DNA of 64,000 nucleotides from Cyathus striatus (GCA_025738555.1 JAOVFP010000022.1:992001-1056000); one strand, 5' to 3'. Counted from the first letter of the stretch, positions 1 to 12,349 are shown. Notes: a model not told the origin generated them from the letters alone. Numbers and translations are program-made.

Positions 1-19
1 CGACGCAAGGAAATGTACT

Positions 20-720
20 GAGTAGGCAGGGAGGGCGGATGGTGTTCTCGGAGTGAAGATGGTGAATGAAGACTCAACGTCGTCATGACTTGTCCTATAT
101 TCCCGAGTAGTGGTCGTTGCTGTTTTAATTTAGAAGGCAAATAGCGTGGTATCAGTGTCGGTGCTCGAGGACCGAGGTGGCTCTGGAGACGGATGTATGA
201 TCTAGAGACGGATCATGTATAGTCTAGAGATGGAGAGCACAGGTAAGATCAAGAGAACGCGAGTTATGTCCGGAACTGGGTTGGCATTGAAATCATTTCC
301 TTCGATATGATATCGAAGGAAGGCAGGTGGGGTTCTCGGACTGTACTTAATTGGAATTTAAAATTAGAAGCACGTCACAGTGAGAGATCGTCGTTATCAA
401 GTCGGTCGTTGTTATCTTTTACAATTATGTTTGATTATAATACAAGAGTTGATGTTGACTCGAGGTGGTTCTGGAAGTGCATAAATGTGATCTAGAGACG
501 ATGCTGGTTAGTAGAATACGATCTAGAGACTGGGAGCATGCAGGTAAGAACAAGAGAAGGCGCCGAGTTGATGCGGGGACTCGCTCGGCTAGTGTCGACC
601 GTGCGGGGAAGAGGTGAGAAAGGCGGGGGAGGGACGGGCATAGAGACAGACGGTATTCTCGGAGGCAGCAAAGAACCTGCCTACGTCGTCATCATCGTCG
701 TCGTCGTTCTCGAGAGTACC
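20..720. repeat. degenerate ~290-bp repeat upstream of OPI1
   Basis: Two and a half imperfect copies of one block lie head to tail. Shared landmarks are ggttctcgga-like starts near 48, 330 and 650, a gaggtggYtctgga motif near 174 and 463, a gatctagagac motif repeated near 200, 490 and 522, and a caggtaaga..aagagaa motif near 241 and 540. No gene is convincing here. The block forms the far 5' flank of the OPI1-like gene. Confidence 0.5.
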
Positions 721-975
721 AACCCCCCGGAATCATAATCCCACAATCAATTAACTCAATGACAACCCTTACGTAACACATATCCAGAAAAGGCAAAATT
801 GAAAGAAGAGACAGGTGAAAAAACGAATTTCACATGGGAAAGGCGAGGCATGTGCTTTTGTGCTCATTGATTTTTATCAAGCTGTTGACAGCCTGGCTTC
901 TTTTCCGTTTCCGTTTTCTGGTTCTTGATAAGACTCTTGCCCCGTACCACCACCACCGACAACGACGACGACGAG

Positions 976-3900
976 ATGACAACTGAGAGGATTGCGTCGG
1001 GTTCTCAGCAGCACAGGTCGACGTCGCCCAATTTGCGTCTTTTAGACGATCAAGATGAGGATGTGCGTATTGCCGTCCGTGCATTGGGCGATATGAGAAT
1101 GATGAAGAGTGGTTCGTTCTCCCTTTCCCTTTCCCTCCCCACCCCGACCCTTTTCTTACGCACTTGGTGTGTAGCTAGATCGAATACATCACCGACGTAC
1201 TCGCCTACAACAACTGCATCCCCACTCGCTTCGCCGCTGCTTCCCCCTCTGCAGGTGCACCAGCAACAGCAACAGCAGCAGGGACTAGTGAGCCGAGTAT
1301 CTAATTTCCCGCTGGTGGGATCTGCTTTGCGTGCGTATGATTATGGGAAGAATTCGAGTAGAGTTGTTAAGGTGTGTTTTTCTTCTTTCTTTCTTTTGAG
1401 TGTGTGTTGCTCATTGTGCTTTACATTATACTTTGACTCTACTCTATCTGATATCGCCCTCTGCAACCCGCATCTGCTCCGCCCCGCCCCGACTGGCCAA
1501 TGAATATGTGTGCAATTGTGTTTTGGACTGTGTGATGCGGTCTGGTCTGGCCAATTACGCATTGCGCATTTCGATAACTGTCCATATGCACGTACGATTG
1601 CCGATCCCCGCTATACTATTCCATGGTTCTCCTACCGCCTCTTCACTTCACTTATGGATTCCCGCAATTCCTCGCCATCCCGGGCCACCCACCCCCCACG
1701 GCTCATTTTACTCGTCGCTCGAATAGTACGGCGCCCAAATGGTCGAATCTTCACTATCCACCATCTCTCGCCCGCTAATCGACCGATTACCGGTGAATGT
1801 GGAGAGGTTGGACGAGTTTGCGTGTCAACAATTGGATCGTGTGCGTTTTTTCTTCTTTTCTTCTTTCTTTTTGTTTCTTTTTGGTTGGGGAGGGGTCCTA
1901 CTTTCTCTTACTCTTCTCTCGGACTTTGCAGCTGTGGAGGTACTCAGAGTATCGGTGCGAGGGTGGGGCCTCGTTCACCTTCGTCCTTCATTCCTCATTA
2001 TTCTCCTACTCTTTTCTCTCTTCGGTGACGAAGGCAGGAGGAGTTACGCAGAGTAGAGAAGAGAGGTGGTCCGTGCACCCCCTCCACCTCCAACTCCTCG
2101 GAGAACAAATCAAATGAAAGAGAGAGGGCGCTTATCTTTCTATACCACACCACACACAGCACGCACGTGTTTCCCTCTTTTCCTCTCCAGAATTCCTCCC
2201 CCTTCCATCCCATTCCATTCTAATATCCAATTCTGTCTTTCGCTAATCTTATCTTATCTTATCTCTATCACCCCACTGATAATTGCACCGTACTGACATA
2301 CGTACAGTTAGATCGCTATCGCCGTCCTTCAACATCTCTTCCTCCCAGCGAGGAACAGCGCGATGAAGAGTGGGATGAGAGGGAACGGGAACGAGAAGGG
2401 AGGAGGGTTGGGAGGGGTGGTGTTAAGACTTTTGATGGGGCCCCGTTAGAGGAAGGTTCGTTTTTTTATTCGGTTTTTGTGGGGTTTTTAGGTGTTGATT
2501 GTGTGTTAGATTCTACGTCTACTTCTCGAGAGCAGTCAAGAACGTCGAGGGATCGGTTGGATGGAGAGAGGGATTCTTCTAGTACTACTACCCCAACTTC
2601 AAGCACCGCACCCCCAACCTCCGCCTCCACCATCACCACCTCTCCAACAACAACAACACGAGAAGACCCCCGAGACCCACACCAAACCCAAACAACAACG
2701 GACGGACGAGGGGAAATAGTCCCACGAAGCAGATGGCAAGCTGTCCTTCTCGAAGCTGGTGGACTTGGTGCTGCGTTGAGTGAGGAGAGTATGAGGAGGT
2801 TGAAGTATTGTTTGCAGTGGTTGCAGGTTCGTTCTTTTGGATTGGATTGGGGAGGAAGCTGATTATGTTTTATTTGTTTTTTTAGTACGCAACAGCACAC
2901 ATCGACGCCCAAATCCTAATCCTCCGAGACTTCATCGCATCCCTTCAACCCCTCCCTTCCTCCTCCAGCACCCGACCCCCCATCTCCGAGGAACACCTCA
3001 GAAAACTGACAGCAGTGCGGAGGGATATCGTACACACCATCCGCCAAGTCGTCGACGTCGTATCCAAGTATGCAGGGGGCGCACTTCCAGAACCTGCGAG
3101 AGGACGAGTGAGAGGGTTTATTTTGAAGTTACCGCAGCGCTGGGCTAGTGCTACGCGTGCGACTTCCTCTTCTGCTTCGGGTTCGAGTGCGGGGTTGGTG
3201 GGAGTGTTGAGTTCGGAGAGGGGGGAGAGGGGTGAGAGGGAAAGGGAGAGGGAGAGTGTTGTTGCTGCTGCTTCTGGTGTTACGAGGAGAAGGAAGAGGG
3301 ATGGGTATAGGAGTGGAACGAGCTCGCGTGCTACGTCGCCTTCCAGCTCGCCTCGCATGTCGAGGCTGAGTATGACACCGTCGATCGGTGGATCGCCGGA
3401 ACATGGGTTGGTTCATGGGACACCGCACGGTGTAGGTAGTCATTCTCATCCCTCTGGAAGTGCGGGGGGAGGGGGACAGGTTACACATGGTTCCGCTGTC
3501 CTTGCCGCACAGCGTATTTTGACTTTGGCAACGGAGAGTTTGGATATGATGCGTGGCGTGACGGGGGTTGTGAAGGAGAGTTTGGATAGAGCCGATGCGT
3601 GGGTGGGTAGGCTGAGGACTGTTGGGTTTAATCCCTCTTCTTCCTCTACTGCTCCGAATTCGACTGTGGAGACAGGGGCTCCGCCCGGTGGATACAGAGA
3701 TCCAGGAGAAGAAATGGACATGGATCAACCGTACCGCCACACAAGGAACATATCGAATGTATCAGAAGACCACCCACCTTCCTTATTCTTCCCCTCGTCC
3801 GCATCGTCGAGTACGACAAACAGTTTACCTAGTACCCCCTTCCCGCCTTTTGCAGATGTGGAATATACGTATTCTGTTCCTCCTTCTCCGCGGCTTGGGG

Positions 3901-4133
3901 GAGGATTTGGAACGCCTGGGACACCGGGAACTCCTGGGAAAGGTGGAGGGGGTGGAACGGCTCCGGGAAGTCCGATTGCGAGTGCGATTGGGAGGATGAG
4001 TATTGCGCCTGGTGGGAGGGGGACTTCGATGATTGGGAGTGGGGTGCTTGGTGAAGGGGCTGGTGAGATTAGGAGGGCAGTGAAGGAGGAAGAGGAGGAG
4101 GGGGAGGAGGGGGGGATGGATGTTGATCTTTGA
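976..4133 (+). CDS. OPI1: Opi1-family transcriptional regulator (phospholipid/inositol control)
   Basis: The exon model is 976-1371, 1727-1840, 2308-2455, 2510-2826 and 2886-4133, which joins in frame to 740 aa. Family-typical blocks appear in order: DVRIAVRALGDMR (residues ~29-41), a VSNFPLVGSALRAY block ending exon 1, ESSLSTISRPLIDRLPVNV (exon 2), LDRYRRPS (start of exon 3), and TIRQVVDVVSKYAGGALPEP followed by VRGFILKLPQRW near the start of exon 5. In yeast, Opi1 represses UAS-INO genes of inositol and phospholipid synthesis and responds to phosphatidic acid; a similar role here is inferred. The C-terminal third is rich in Ser, Gly and Pro and ends in an acidic run (EEEEEGEEGGMDVDL). Introns are 355, 467, 54 and 59 nt; the first two are unusually long and could hide small exons. 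A further in-frame intron around 1111-1182 is possible. The start at 976 is the first Met before the conserved block. Confidence 0.9.
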
Positions 4134-4169
4134 TCTCTGAAATCTTTTGTGGTGGTGTGGGGCGTTATA

Positions 4170-4400
4170 GTTATGGTTATGGTTTAGGGGGGTAGGGGGG
4201 AGGCGTTTGGGTTTGGGTTTGAAAATGCCTGATGAATGGGCACTGTTCCTTTCTTTCTTTGATTATATTTATTTCCCTTCTTTTTGTAGCATCGTATATA
4301 ACACGCACACACGTTCCTTTTTTCTCGATTTTTTTTTTTTTTGGTTTTTTTTTGTATGTGATTGGTATATTATTATCGTGCATGTTGTAGGAGATAAGAA
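4170..4400 (+). repeat. leader segment of repeat family (copy 1)
   Basis: It starts about 40 bp after the OPI1 stop with a G/T-rich stretch (gtttgggtttgggtttgaa). It continues with aatgggcactgttcctttc and a tail containing gtagcatc..tatataacac. Related copies lie at 31095-31290 and 32690-32890, with a weaker one at 34620-34830. In every case it precedes units of the ~250-bp repeat array. It carries no credible coding sequence. Confidence 0.6.
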
Positions 4401-6190
4401 GTATGATAAGAGCTTCGAAGTGTTAAAGTGTGATAAGTGCATTTGGTGGGGATGTTAAATGTGCGAGTTGACTTGACTTTAGAAGGGTTTTGAATCTTGT
4501 TGTGTACCTTTCAAAGTATCATATAGTCCCATCACTAAATTTTGGAGCAACTCGTGAGCGGTTATAACCCATCGTAATTCGAAGTGTTAAGTGTGATAAG
4601 TGCATTTGGTGAGGATGTTAAATGTGCGAGTTGACTTGACTTTAGAAGGGTTTCGAACCTTGCTGTGTACCTTTCAAAGTATCATAGAATTATGTAGAAC
4701 CTTTTTGATGTACTTATGTTGTACTTATGTCAATTAATATACACTGCGATCTTAAATATCTTCAATACGATGTGTGTTGTTGTCGTTATGATTCATTTCC
4801 ACTGTTTGTGCTAGAAGCATGATATGAGACTCGGAAGTATTACAGTGCAATAAGCGCATTTGGCGGAAATGTTGATGGTGCAGTTGGACTTTAAAGTTTA
4901 CTGTGAAGGGTTTCGAACCTATGTACCCTTCAAGTATAATCTCATAGGAATATTGAAGAAAAATCAACCTTTTTGCTGTACTTATGTCAATTTATATAGG
5001 GCGACACGACGATCTTAAACTTTTACAATGTGTGTTGTTTTCGCTATTATTTATTTCAATCTGTGCTAGAAGAATGATAAAAGACCCGAAGCATTCAAGT
5101 GCAATAAGCGCATTTGGCGGAAATGTTAAATGTGCAAATTGACTTGACTGTGAAGGGTTTTGAAAATTGTTGCGTACCCTTCAAAGTATTGAATGAACGT
5201 AGTTTATCTTTTTGCTTTACTTGTGTCAATTCATATACACTGCGAATCGCGATCTTAAATATCTTACGACATGTATTGTTGTGGCCATGATTTATTCCAC
5301 CTGTGCTCACTGCTAGAAGTACAATATCGGACTCGAAACATTCAAGTGCGATAAATGCATTTGGCAGAAATGTTGAATGTACGACTTGACTGTGAAGGGT
5401 TTCGAACCTATGTACCCTTCAAAGTATAATCGCGTGTTGTTCTAGCTATAGTTTACTTCAACCTGTGCTAGAAGTATGATAAGAGACTCGAAGCATTCAA
5501 ATGCAATAAGTGCATTTGGTGGAAATGTTAAATTGCGAGTTGACTTGACTGTGAAGGGTTTCGAACCTTGTTGGGTACCCTTCAAAGTATTGAACAGGCA
5601 TATGGTACTTATGTTTTTGCTTTACTTGTGTCAGTTCATATACACTGCGATCTTAAATATCTTACGACGTGTGTTGTTGTCGTTATGATTTATTTCAACC
5701 TGTGCTAAGTAGAAGCATGATAAGAGACTCGAAGCATTCGAATGCAATAAGTGTATTTGACGGAAATGTTAAATGTGCAAGTTGACTGGGCTGAAGGGTT
5801 TCGAATCTACGTACCCTTCATCGTACTATCTCGGACAGAAATCAATCTTTTTGCTGTACTTATATTGTACTTGCTCATATAGCACCTAGTGACACAGCGA
5901 CCTAAAATTTCTTACGACATGCGTTGTTCTGGTTATAATTTATTTCAACCTGTGCTAGAAGTATGATATATGATATCAGGCTCGAAATACTGGAGTTTGA
6001 TAAGTGCATTTAGCGAAAATGTTATGTGTGCTTCTGTGATAAAACCCTAGCAGATATCTATACTTTTTTAGATCATGTCATGTTATATTTTGGTAGTATT
6101 AGTTGAAGTTCACATCTTTAAAGTTACTAAGTACGTGATTCATTGGATGCATGATATCAGTTCAGTAAGTGTATTTGGCAGAAATGTAAA
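4390..6190 (+). repeat. tandem array of ~250-bp units (array 1)
   Basis: Seven units are recognised by a core, gaagggtttcgaacct..., followed by acccttcaaagta, at about 4487, 4646, 4906, 5151, 5393, 5551 and 5794. Spacing is mostly 240-260 bp, with two short ~158-bp units. Each unit also carries aagtgcatttggcggaaatg, tttttgctgtacttatgtc and tttatttcaacctgtgctag. Inside the core, gaagggt and acccttc form an inverted repeat with a loop of roughly 15-20 nt. The terminal block 6030-6190 recurs at 32355-32525. No ORF is conserved across units. Confidence 0.8.
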
Positions 6191-6256
6191 GTGTGCCTCT
6201 AAGTTCTTGGGCTATAATGGCCTTATGTCATTGATGATTGATCAAACACCATACAG

Positions 6257-6518
6257 AATTTGTCCTGGACGATACATCGCAAGTGTGAGTCTATGGATTG
6301 CAATATCCTCGATGTCAGCAACTCTTGACATAGAACGCGTGATTGATGAGGATGGAAACGAAATAATACCCGAAGTGGAACTGGCTACAGCTTCAACAAG
6401 GTGAATATCGTTAGGTTATTTCTGCTACCTCTCAACTAGAACATTCTTTAGCCACCCTAAACCTTTTCCTTGCTTGAATAAGCCTCGGAATCAGACGTCG
6501 GAGAGTATGATCAGATAG
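6257..6518 (+). pseudogene. cytochrome P450, 3' fragment
   Basis: Two exons survive, 6257-6400 and 6452-6518. The first begins inside the haem-binding motif (ICPGRYIAS, with the Cys ligand) and runs through the L-helix to the C-terminal strand. The second gives HPKPFPCLNKPRNQTSES and meets a TAG at 6516, where the sister copy at ~31020 has CAG. Intron positions match the P450 at 7027-31048, so the two are paralogous copies. The helix C to K core is absent; array 1 lies where it should be. It cannot be a functional enzyme. Confidence 0.8.
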
Positions 6519-6539
6519 GCACAAATGTGGGATTATAAT

Positions 6540-7026
6540 TGAACGGAGACTTGTATAAGGAATTACCTACGAAAATGTAATTTGATTGATGTAAGTTCAT
6601 TTGAATGTACCTCAGTTTTTGAATGTACCTCAGTTCTGAGGATATAAGTAAAGTCCTATTCCAATCGTGGAGCGTCTTCATGATGCTCCTGCTATATTTA
6701 CCGAACTCAACTCCATGCTTCCCACAGTTCCAGAATCTCGTGTCTTCGACCACGTCTACCGCGGTCTCAAGCACATAGATATCCACTGACTAACCCCCAG
6801 TATGTCATTTGAAACTATTTCAGGATATAACTCGCATACAAATATTGAATCAGCTGAGACATGGGTGCGTGAAGGTTCTGAATAGACCCTCCACAGGATC
6901 TTATGTCACGGTTATGTTTCTTCGCACATGTACAATTGTTAAGCTAAAACTTTTCTCCCGTTAGAGATTCCAACTCCTAATATAACTGGCGCTATAAAAT
7001 GGGGCCACAACTATATCATTGTAGTT
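6540..7026. other. P450 intergenic region
   Basis: It lies between the P450 3' fragment and the start of the second P450 copy. The first part resembles sequence after the second P450 copy. I see no gene; the last ~150 bp would be the promoter of the second copy. Confidence 0.4.
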
Positions 7027-7284
7027 ATGGCATGGTCACTTTATCACCTTACACTTACGTTCGTGTTGCTCTTGATATGGTTCCGAAGGCACAGCTCTCG
7101 AGTTCCATATCCCCCTGGCCCACCAGCAGAACCAGTTTTAGGGCATCTACGACTCATGCCTTCGAAAGACCAAGAAGTCGTTTTTCGTGAATGGTCCAAG
7201 ATATATGGTGATTATTACAATGGTCTATTAATATATTTAATTCATCGTGCGATAGGGGATATGATATACCTGCATGTTCCTGGG
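7027..7284 (+). pseudogene. cytochrome P450, 5' part, interrupted by a mobile element
   Basis: The start gives an N-terminal membrane anchor (LYHLTLTFVLLLIWF) and a proline-rich hinge (VPYPPGPPAEPVLGHL), then FREWSKIYGD, as expected of a microsomal fungal CYP. Exon 1 is 7027-7207, a 48-nt intron follows (7208-7255), and exon 2 is cut after the codons for Pro-Gly at 7284. The coding sequence resumes at 29176. Omitting the element and one copy of the duplication would keep the frame across the junction, into RSYLVLNSLRVVTELLDKKS. Electron-transfer function is known for the family; the substrate is unknown. Confidence 0.88.
7277..7284. repeat. 8-bp target-site duplication, left copy
   Basis: TTCCTGGG here is repeated exactly at 29168-29175, at the other end of the insertion. 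Both copies are part of the P450 exon. Confidence 0.8.
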
Positions 7285-7299
7285 GGGCTGCTAACTTTT

Positions 7300-7690
7300 C
7301 GAGTTCCAGTCGAGTCTCACTTAAGTTATAGTCAAGTTCCACTTTTGAGCTCGCTTAACTTTTTTGAGTCAAAGTTAAGTTACCTCAAGTGGCCATTTTC
7401 TTATTTCGAGTGGACTCGAGTTCCCTTTTTTTAAATTTTGGTGAAAGTCAAGTACCCTCGAGTGGACTTAATTTCCTCGCTTATTTTTTTTGGTAAAAGT
7501 CGAGCTCCCTCAAGTAAACTTAAGTTCCTCACTTATTTTTTTAAAAAAAGTTAAAGTTGAGTTCCCTTAAATCAGGCTACTCACATTTCAAGTTCCTCTT
7601 AAAATTTTCAAGTCAAAGTTAAGTTCTCTCGAGTTAAGTTAAGTTCCTCACTAATTTTTAGTGAGTGTAAGTTGAGTTCCCAATCATTAC
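7300..7690. repeat. AAGTTCC/GAGTTCC-rich subterminal repeat, left arm
   Basis: Dozens of AAGTTCC, GAGTTCC and TTAAGTT words occur, often in the pattern ttcctc..ctta..ttttt. The same words fill 27960-28300 and 29095-29160 near the other end of the outer element. Dense subterminal motifs are commonly transposase-binding sites in DNA transposons; that role is inferred. Confidence 0.7.
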
Positions 7691-7699
7691 TACAATTAG

Positions 7700-8230
7700 C
7701 CCAGAGGAGTTATAACAAAGATGAGAATGCTTTAACTATCCCAGAGGAATTTTAATGAAGCTGTGGGTGTTTGAACAAGCCCAGAGGACTTGAAACGAGT
7801 TAGGGAGTGTTGGAACTTCCCCAGAGGACTAGGAGCGACATTATGAGTTTTTGAACAAGCCCAGAGAAGTTGTGACGAAGCTGGAAGTGTTTAAACTAGC
7901 CCAGAGTACTCGGAACAATGCTATGAGTGTTTGAACTGCCCAGAGGACTTGGAGTGAAGCTAGGAGTGTTTAAATTATCCCAGAGTACTAGGAATGAAGT
8001 TGAATGTGTTTGAACAATTACAGAGGACTTTGAATGAAGCTAGGAGTGTTTAAACTATCCCAGAGTACAAGGAATGAAGTTGGATGTGTTTGAATAATTC
8101 CAGAGGACTTGGAACGAAGCTAGGAGTGTTTAAACTAGCTCAGAATACTGGGAGCGAAGTTGAACAAGCCCAGTGGAAATTCAGCAAAGCTAGGAGTGTT
8201 TGAACTAGCTCAGAGGATTGGGAACAAAGC
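7700..8230. repeat. 40-bp tandem repeat array
   Basis: The word cccagagga/t recurs at about 7700, 7740, 7780, 7820, 7860, 7900, 7939, 7980, 8020, 8060 and 8100, a strict 40-bp period, in the frame cccagagga..ggaacgaagct..gagtgtttgaac. At least 13 units are visible. They decay gradually to the right, and related words continue to ~8560. Confidence 0.85.
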
Positions 8231-8239
8231 TGGAGGAGT

Positions 8240-9071
8240 ATTCACAACTATTTGGAATGAAACTAGAGACATGTTAATGAATCAAGAGCAAGAGGAGCAG
8301 GATCACTTCTGGAGGAATACTAACAAAGATAGAGATGTTACATGAACCAAGACAAGTATGAAATGAAGCTAGATGATTATTACAGAGGTCAGATTAATAT
8401 TGACAATGCTAGACATATTTTAATGAGTCCAGAAAGTTTCCAGATGTGTAAGAATGAAACTAGATCAGTACTTCTGAAACTAAACATATTTCAATGAGCT
8501 TAGAGAATTGGAATAAAGCTAGAGGAATATTAATGAAGCTAGCCACTTTACAAGTTGAAAAAGAACTGAGGCAAGTAGAAACAAAGCTATATGGTTAAAA
8601 CTGAAGTCAGAATGAAGTTGGCATCATTATAACGAAGTCAGTAACATTATAATGACACTGAACTCATTGCAATGATACTTGACTTCATTTTGATGATCCT
8701 AAGCTCATTATAATGAAGTCAGCTTCACTATAACAATGCTGACTTTGTTCTGACGGTTTCAGCATCGTAAAAATGATACTACAAGTACTGATTAATCAAT
8801 GTGATGCTGAACCCCGCAAGCTCAACAAAATACATAGCTTAAATATCATCACAACAGCTCAAACTAACCATATTGAACACATTTATGTTGTTATTATGCT
8901 GTATTGAACAATAACTAAGTATGGTACATATTTTTGAGCTTTGCATAATTCATGGGTTTGCATGGGTTGTGGGTTCAATGAAGCTGACCCACACCCATAC
9001 CTGCTGGCACCCTTACCATGACCCATATGGGTATACCCAACCTGTGCACATCCCTACTCATCATGCTCAAT
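8240..9071. other. non-coding left arm of outer element
   Basis: Low-complexity A-rich sequence with decaying copies of the array words (aatgaagctagag, tataatgaagtca). No gene is seen. The last few bases before 9072 are the TCAAT target duplication of the LTR element. Confidence 0.5.
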
Positions 9072-9287
9072 TGTAGAGGCGCGTGACTTGTTCTCATACT
9101 TTAATAGGCAATATTTGGCATTGTCGTGTTTTGGACTATTTACCTTACATTACGATTATATAAATACCTCACGCACGCTTACTTGTACCTTAGTTCTTAC
9201 TCTTGCACCCTCGTCGTAGACAGTAATAAACCCGTCTGAAGTACATTGTGTGCTCTGTAAGACTCCATAGAGGACAATACCTCTACA
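9072..9287 (+). repeat. 5' LTR of element 1
   Basis: 216 bp, starting TGTAGAGG and ending CCTCTACA. It contains a TATA-like tatataaatacc at ~9157 and an aataaa at ~9226. It differs from the 3' LTR at seven positions, all in a CpG context. Confidence 0.92.
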
Positions 9288-9421
9288 CTTTTTTACTTCA
9301 ATTCCTCTCTTACTGTCTATCTTTTCGTTCATCTCCTCCCCTGGATCGCGATCTTCCCTGATCGCTTATCACCGCAAGAGCCTATTGCCATCACCAACAT
9401 CAGACACTTACGACACCTCTA

Positions 9422-11728
9422 ATGGGCAAAGGCAAAGGAACGGCTTCTCACCCCAACCCTCCCCCTCAACCACCACCACCACCACCCCCTCAGGCGAACT
9501 CTCTGGGATCGCCATCCTCTCCACTCACCCCGCTAGAGTCTCCGACTAGGTCCCAGGCGATCATAGAAGGTGATCCACTGGATCATGGCTCTACATCTCA
9601 CGCTCACGATGGATCTAGACTTGGTGAACAAGTCGGTGATGCCAGTGTGGCGACTGATCATAGTATTATCCAGCCTGCTAGCACTTCATCCATTGAAAGA
9701 ATCGAAACAGCAGATAACTCTCAAGCCAAAGGTACACCTTTGGCACAAGAGGGAGAAAACAAACAACGACAAGAATATATTAAGCAGGCTCTTACTGATC
9801 CTGCGATTGCTCAGTTACAAGCTGACCATAGTAATTCTATGGTCGATGCAGACAACATTTCTCTTGAACAACAATTGGAAGTTCTGTATGCTGTTAATCC
9901 TGATATTACTCGTACTCGTATGAACGAATTATATAATAAAGCTGTTATGAAACTGCGAAAGATGCCTGCTGCACCTGGCTTGGTAGAAGAAAGTCCTGAA
10001 TTCGTAAAAGCTACAATGATACTTATGAAAAGTTTAATACATATATATCACTCCACTAGGAGGAAAGCATATAGGGAAGATCCTCATTGATCTTCAACTC
10101 CTATGTCGACTGTCACTATCAATCCATTGGATCCCTTATTCCCTTGGAATGAACAAAGACCTGTGCTACAAGAAGCCAATAAGACTAATGTGAATGATCG
10201 AAACAACGATTCTTTGCCTTCTAATGCTCACTCTCATATTGCTTCAAACAGTCATATCGGTCGAGCTCTATTATGGGATGATCGTGTGGCATTACAACGT
10301 ATGCGTGTCAGAGACCTATCTCAACACCAGTTTATGGAAATCGAAGACCAATTGGTGGCCTTCGATAATGGTCGTCCAGTAGAACTGGATCCCTACGAAC
10401 GGATTCCCATTGAATACCGGGACCCTAATCGAGACCCTAGGGAACTAGGGCCTCCGCCTGTTAATTATGCTACTCGACCTTCCCTGTCTCCATCGCCATC
10501 TATCTCTGTCATTCTACAACCGAAATCATCTACACTATCTAGCAGAGTACCATCTGTACAACTTGTAAATAATGAGCGTGATAGTATTCCATTGGCACCC
10601 CAATATCATGAGATGATTCATGAGGCTTCTCCTACCTCAAATCAGGAGCAATTGATTCAGGAGACGCAGCATCTTCATAAGGAAGAAATGCACATGCAGA
10701 TCCTCACCATGATATGAAGCTATCTGGCAGAGTGTCTAAAGCTACCTGATGGGTGTCGTCCCATCCGCACCGAGTCCAAAACCATTGGACGATTCTCGGG
10801 CACAAGCTCACTGTTCAATGAAATGGATAAGTGGCTAGTAGACTTATGTTCGTACATGAGTCTCCTTACCTTAGGAGGTCTGGAAAGAGAACAGGAATGT
10901 ATTCTCATGCTCAGAGAATACCTCGAAGGACCCGCTTTGATTTGGTTTCATAACGAGGTTCTTAACCCATTTTCTGCGAAGGAAAAATTGTCCTTCGAAG
11001 AGATCATGACCAAGTTATATGATCGATTTGTTCATAATAATATGGATGACACTGGCATGGCAGGCTTCTATGCTATACGATATAAGGCTTCTGAGGGAGT
11101 GCAAACTCTTTACGATACAATGATCGAGTACTCTAACAGTCTGTCTCAGCCTGTTGATGAGAAAACATTCCGTCAAACGTTTGTTAATGCTTTGCCTGAC
11201 AATATCCGCAAGCATGTTATGATTCAGAAAGAACTTAATCTGAAGGTTCATCCTGTAAAACTTTTCCTCCATGAAGCAGTTAAATATGAGCTCAATAAAC
11301 GAATGTATACAAGTAATGAAACTTACTTGGATCATTTCATTCATCCTTTGACAAATAAAACTACTTCTGCCCACGCTAGTAGTTCCAATACCCAGCCTCA
11401 TCGACCAGGTAATACTGTGTGGTTTGAGTCATCCACTCCTAATGTATCCCATTCTTCTGCTATGACTCCAAACATGACTACACACCAGTTGCGTCAGCCG
11501 TTAGGTACAAGGAATGTTCCATCACACACTGTACCCCAAGACTCAGGTTCAGGATCTAAGCCTGCAGGGTCGAATAGTAAACCTTCTGGAAGTAAACCTG
11601 AGTTCAAAGATGCTAGACCATCTGGGACTAACAATGCTAAGGATGTTAAACATCCATCAGCCAAGATGGAGGTCTGTTTTAATTGTAACAAACCGGGCCA
11701 TTTTATTAAGAATTGCCCATGCCCGTGA
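9422..11728 (+). pseudogene. gag region of element 1
   Basis: From ATG 9422 the frame runs through TGA codons at 10088 and 10715 to a TGA at 11726, with no frameshift. The N-terminal part has a run of Pro (~residues 20-30) and is poorly conserved. Around 10823-11330 it shows a retrotransposon-gag capsid pattern (EYLEGPALIWFHNEV, then LYDRFV). A CCHC zinc knuckle, CFNCNKPGHFIKNC, lies at 11675-11716. Gag builds the virus-like particle and the knuckle binds RNA. The stops lie where a single CGA-to-TGA change would explain them. Confidence 0.8.
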
Positions 11729-12349
11729 CGGGATCAGGTTCGAGCGGCTCACTCAGTTGTTAATGGTGACACACCTGACGACAACAAAAATGAGTCTTTG
11801 CCAGATGGTGAGCCCACATCATCCCCTGAAGGTGGGAAGTCGGACTGAGAAGACGGGCATCACTCTGATACTGAGTATGGTCTGGATGCTCATATGGAGG
11901 TCGAGGAAAATAACTATGAACATGATGACTTTTCGGACAGTATTTCAATGATGCGTGTCCTATCCACATCTGATCAAGTAGAACTTGACAATGGTTCCGA
12001 GGATGACTTGCCTGATCTCCAATATGTGCCAGACAGCGAAGACAAAGAGGATGATGATGTTGTGCCTGTATCTTCACATGGATACTATGTTAACATTCTT
12101 CCCCTGTCACCACCAGAACCCGAGTCATGTCTTCAACATGATGTTCCTGTTAAAGGGGATAGGCCAGACATGAAAGCTGAGGTTACCCTCTTGCCACATT
12201 GTCAATCGTCAGAGTATGAATATACCAATATTGATATTGAATTAGACTCATCAGAAGCTGAGGAACCTGATGCTGCTAGAGCAGCAATGATTGTTCGTCC
12301 CTTAAGTGTGGTTCGTAAGAACCCTCCAAAGACCATTATCTGACAAGTA

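Noticed and set aside
3129..3740. Long minus-strand ORF opposite OPI1
   Set aside because: It is the antisense shadow of the last OPI1 exon; its Arg/Thr/Ser-rich translation has no domain.
4487..4670. tRNA genes in the repeat array because of the B-box-like word
   Set aside because: No acceptor stem, anticodon arm or plausible A box at the right distance; the B-box match has an extra base.
7700..8230. Regular direct repeats as a CRISPR array
   Set aside because: The units are contiguous 40-bp tandem copies that drift, with no unique spacers and no cas genes, in a eukaryotic context.
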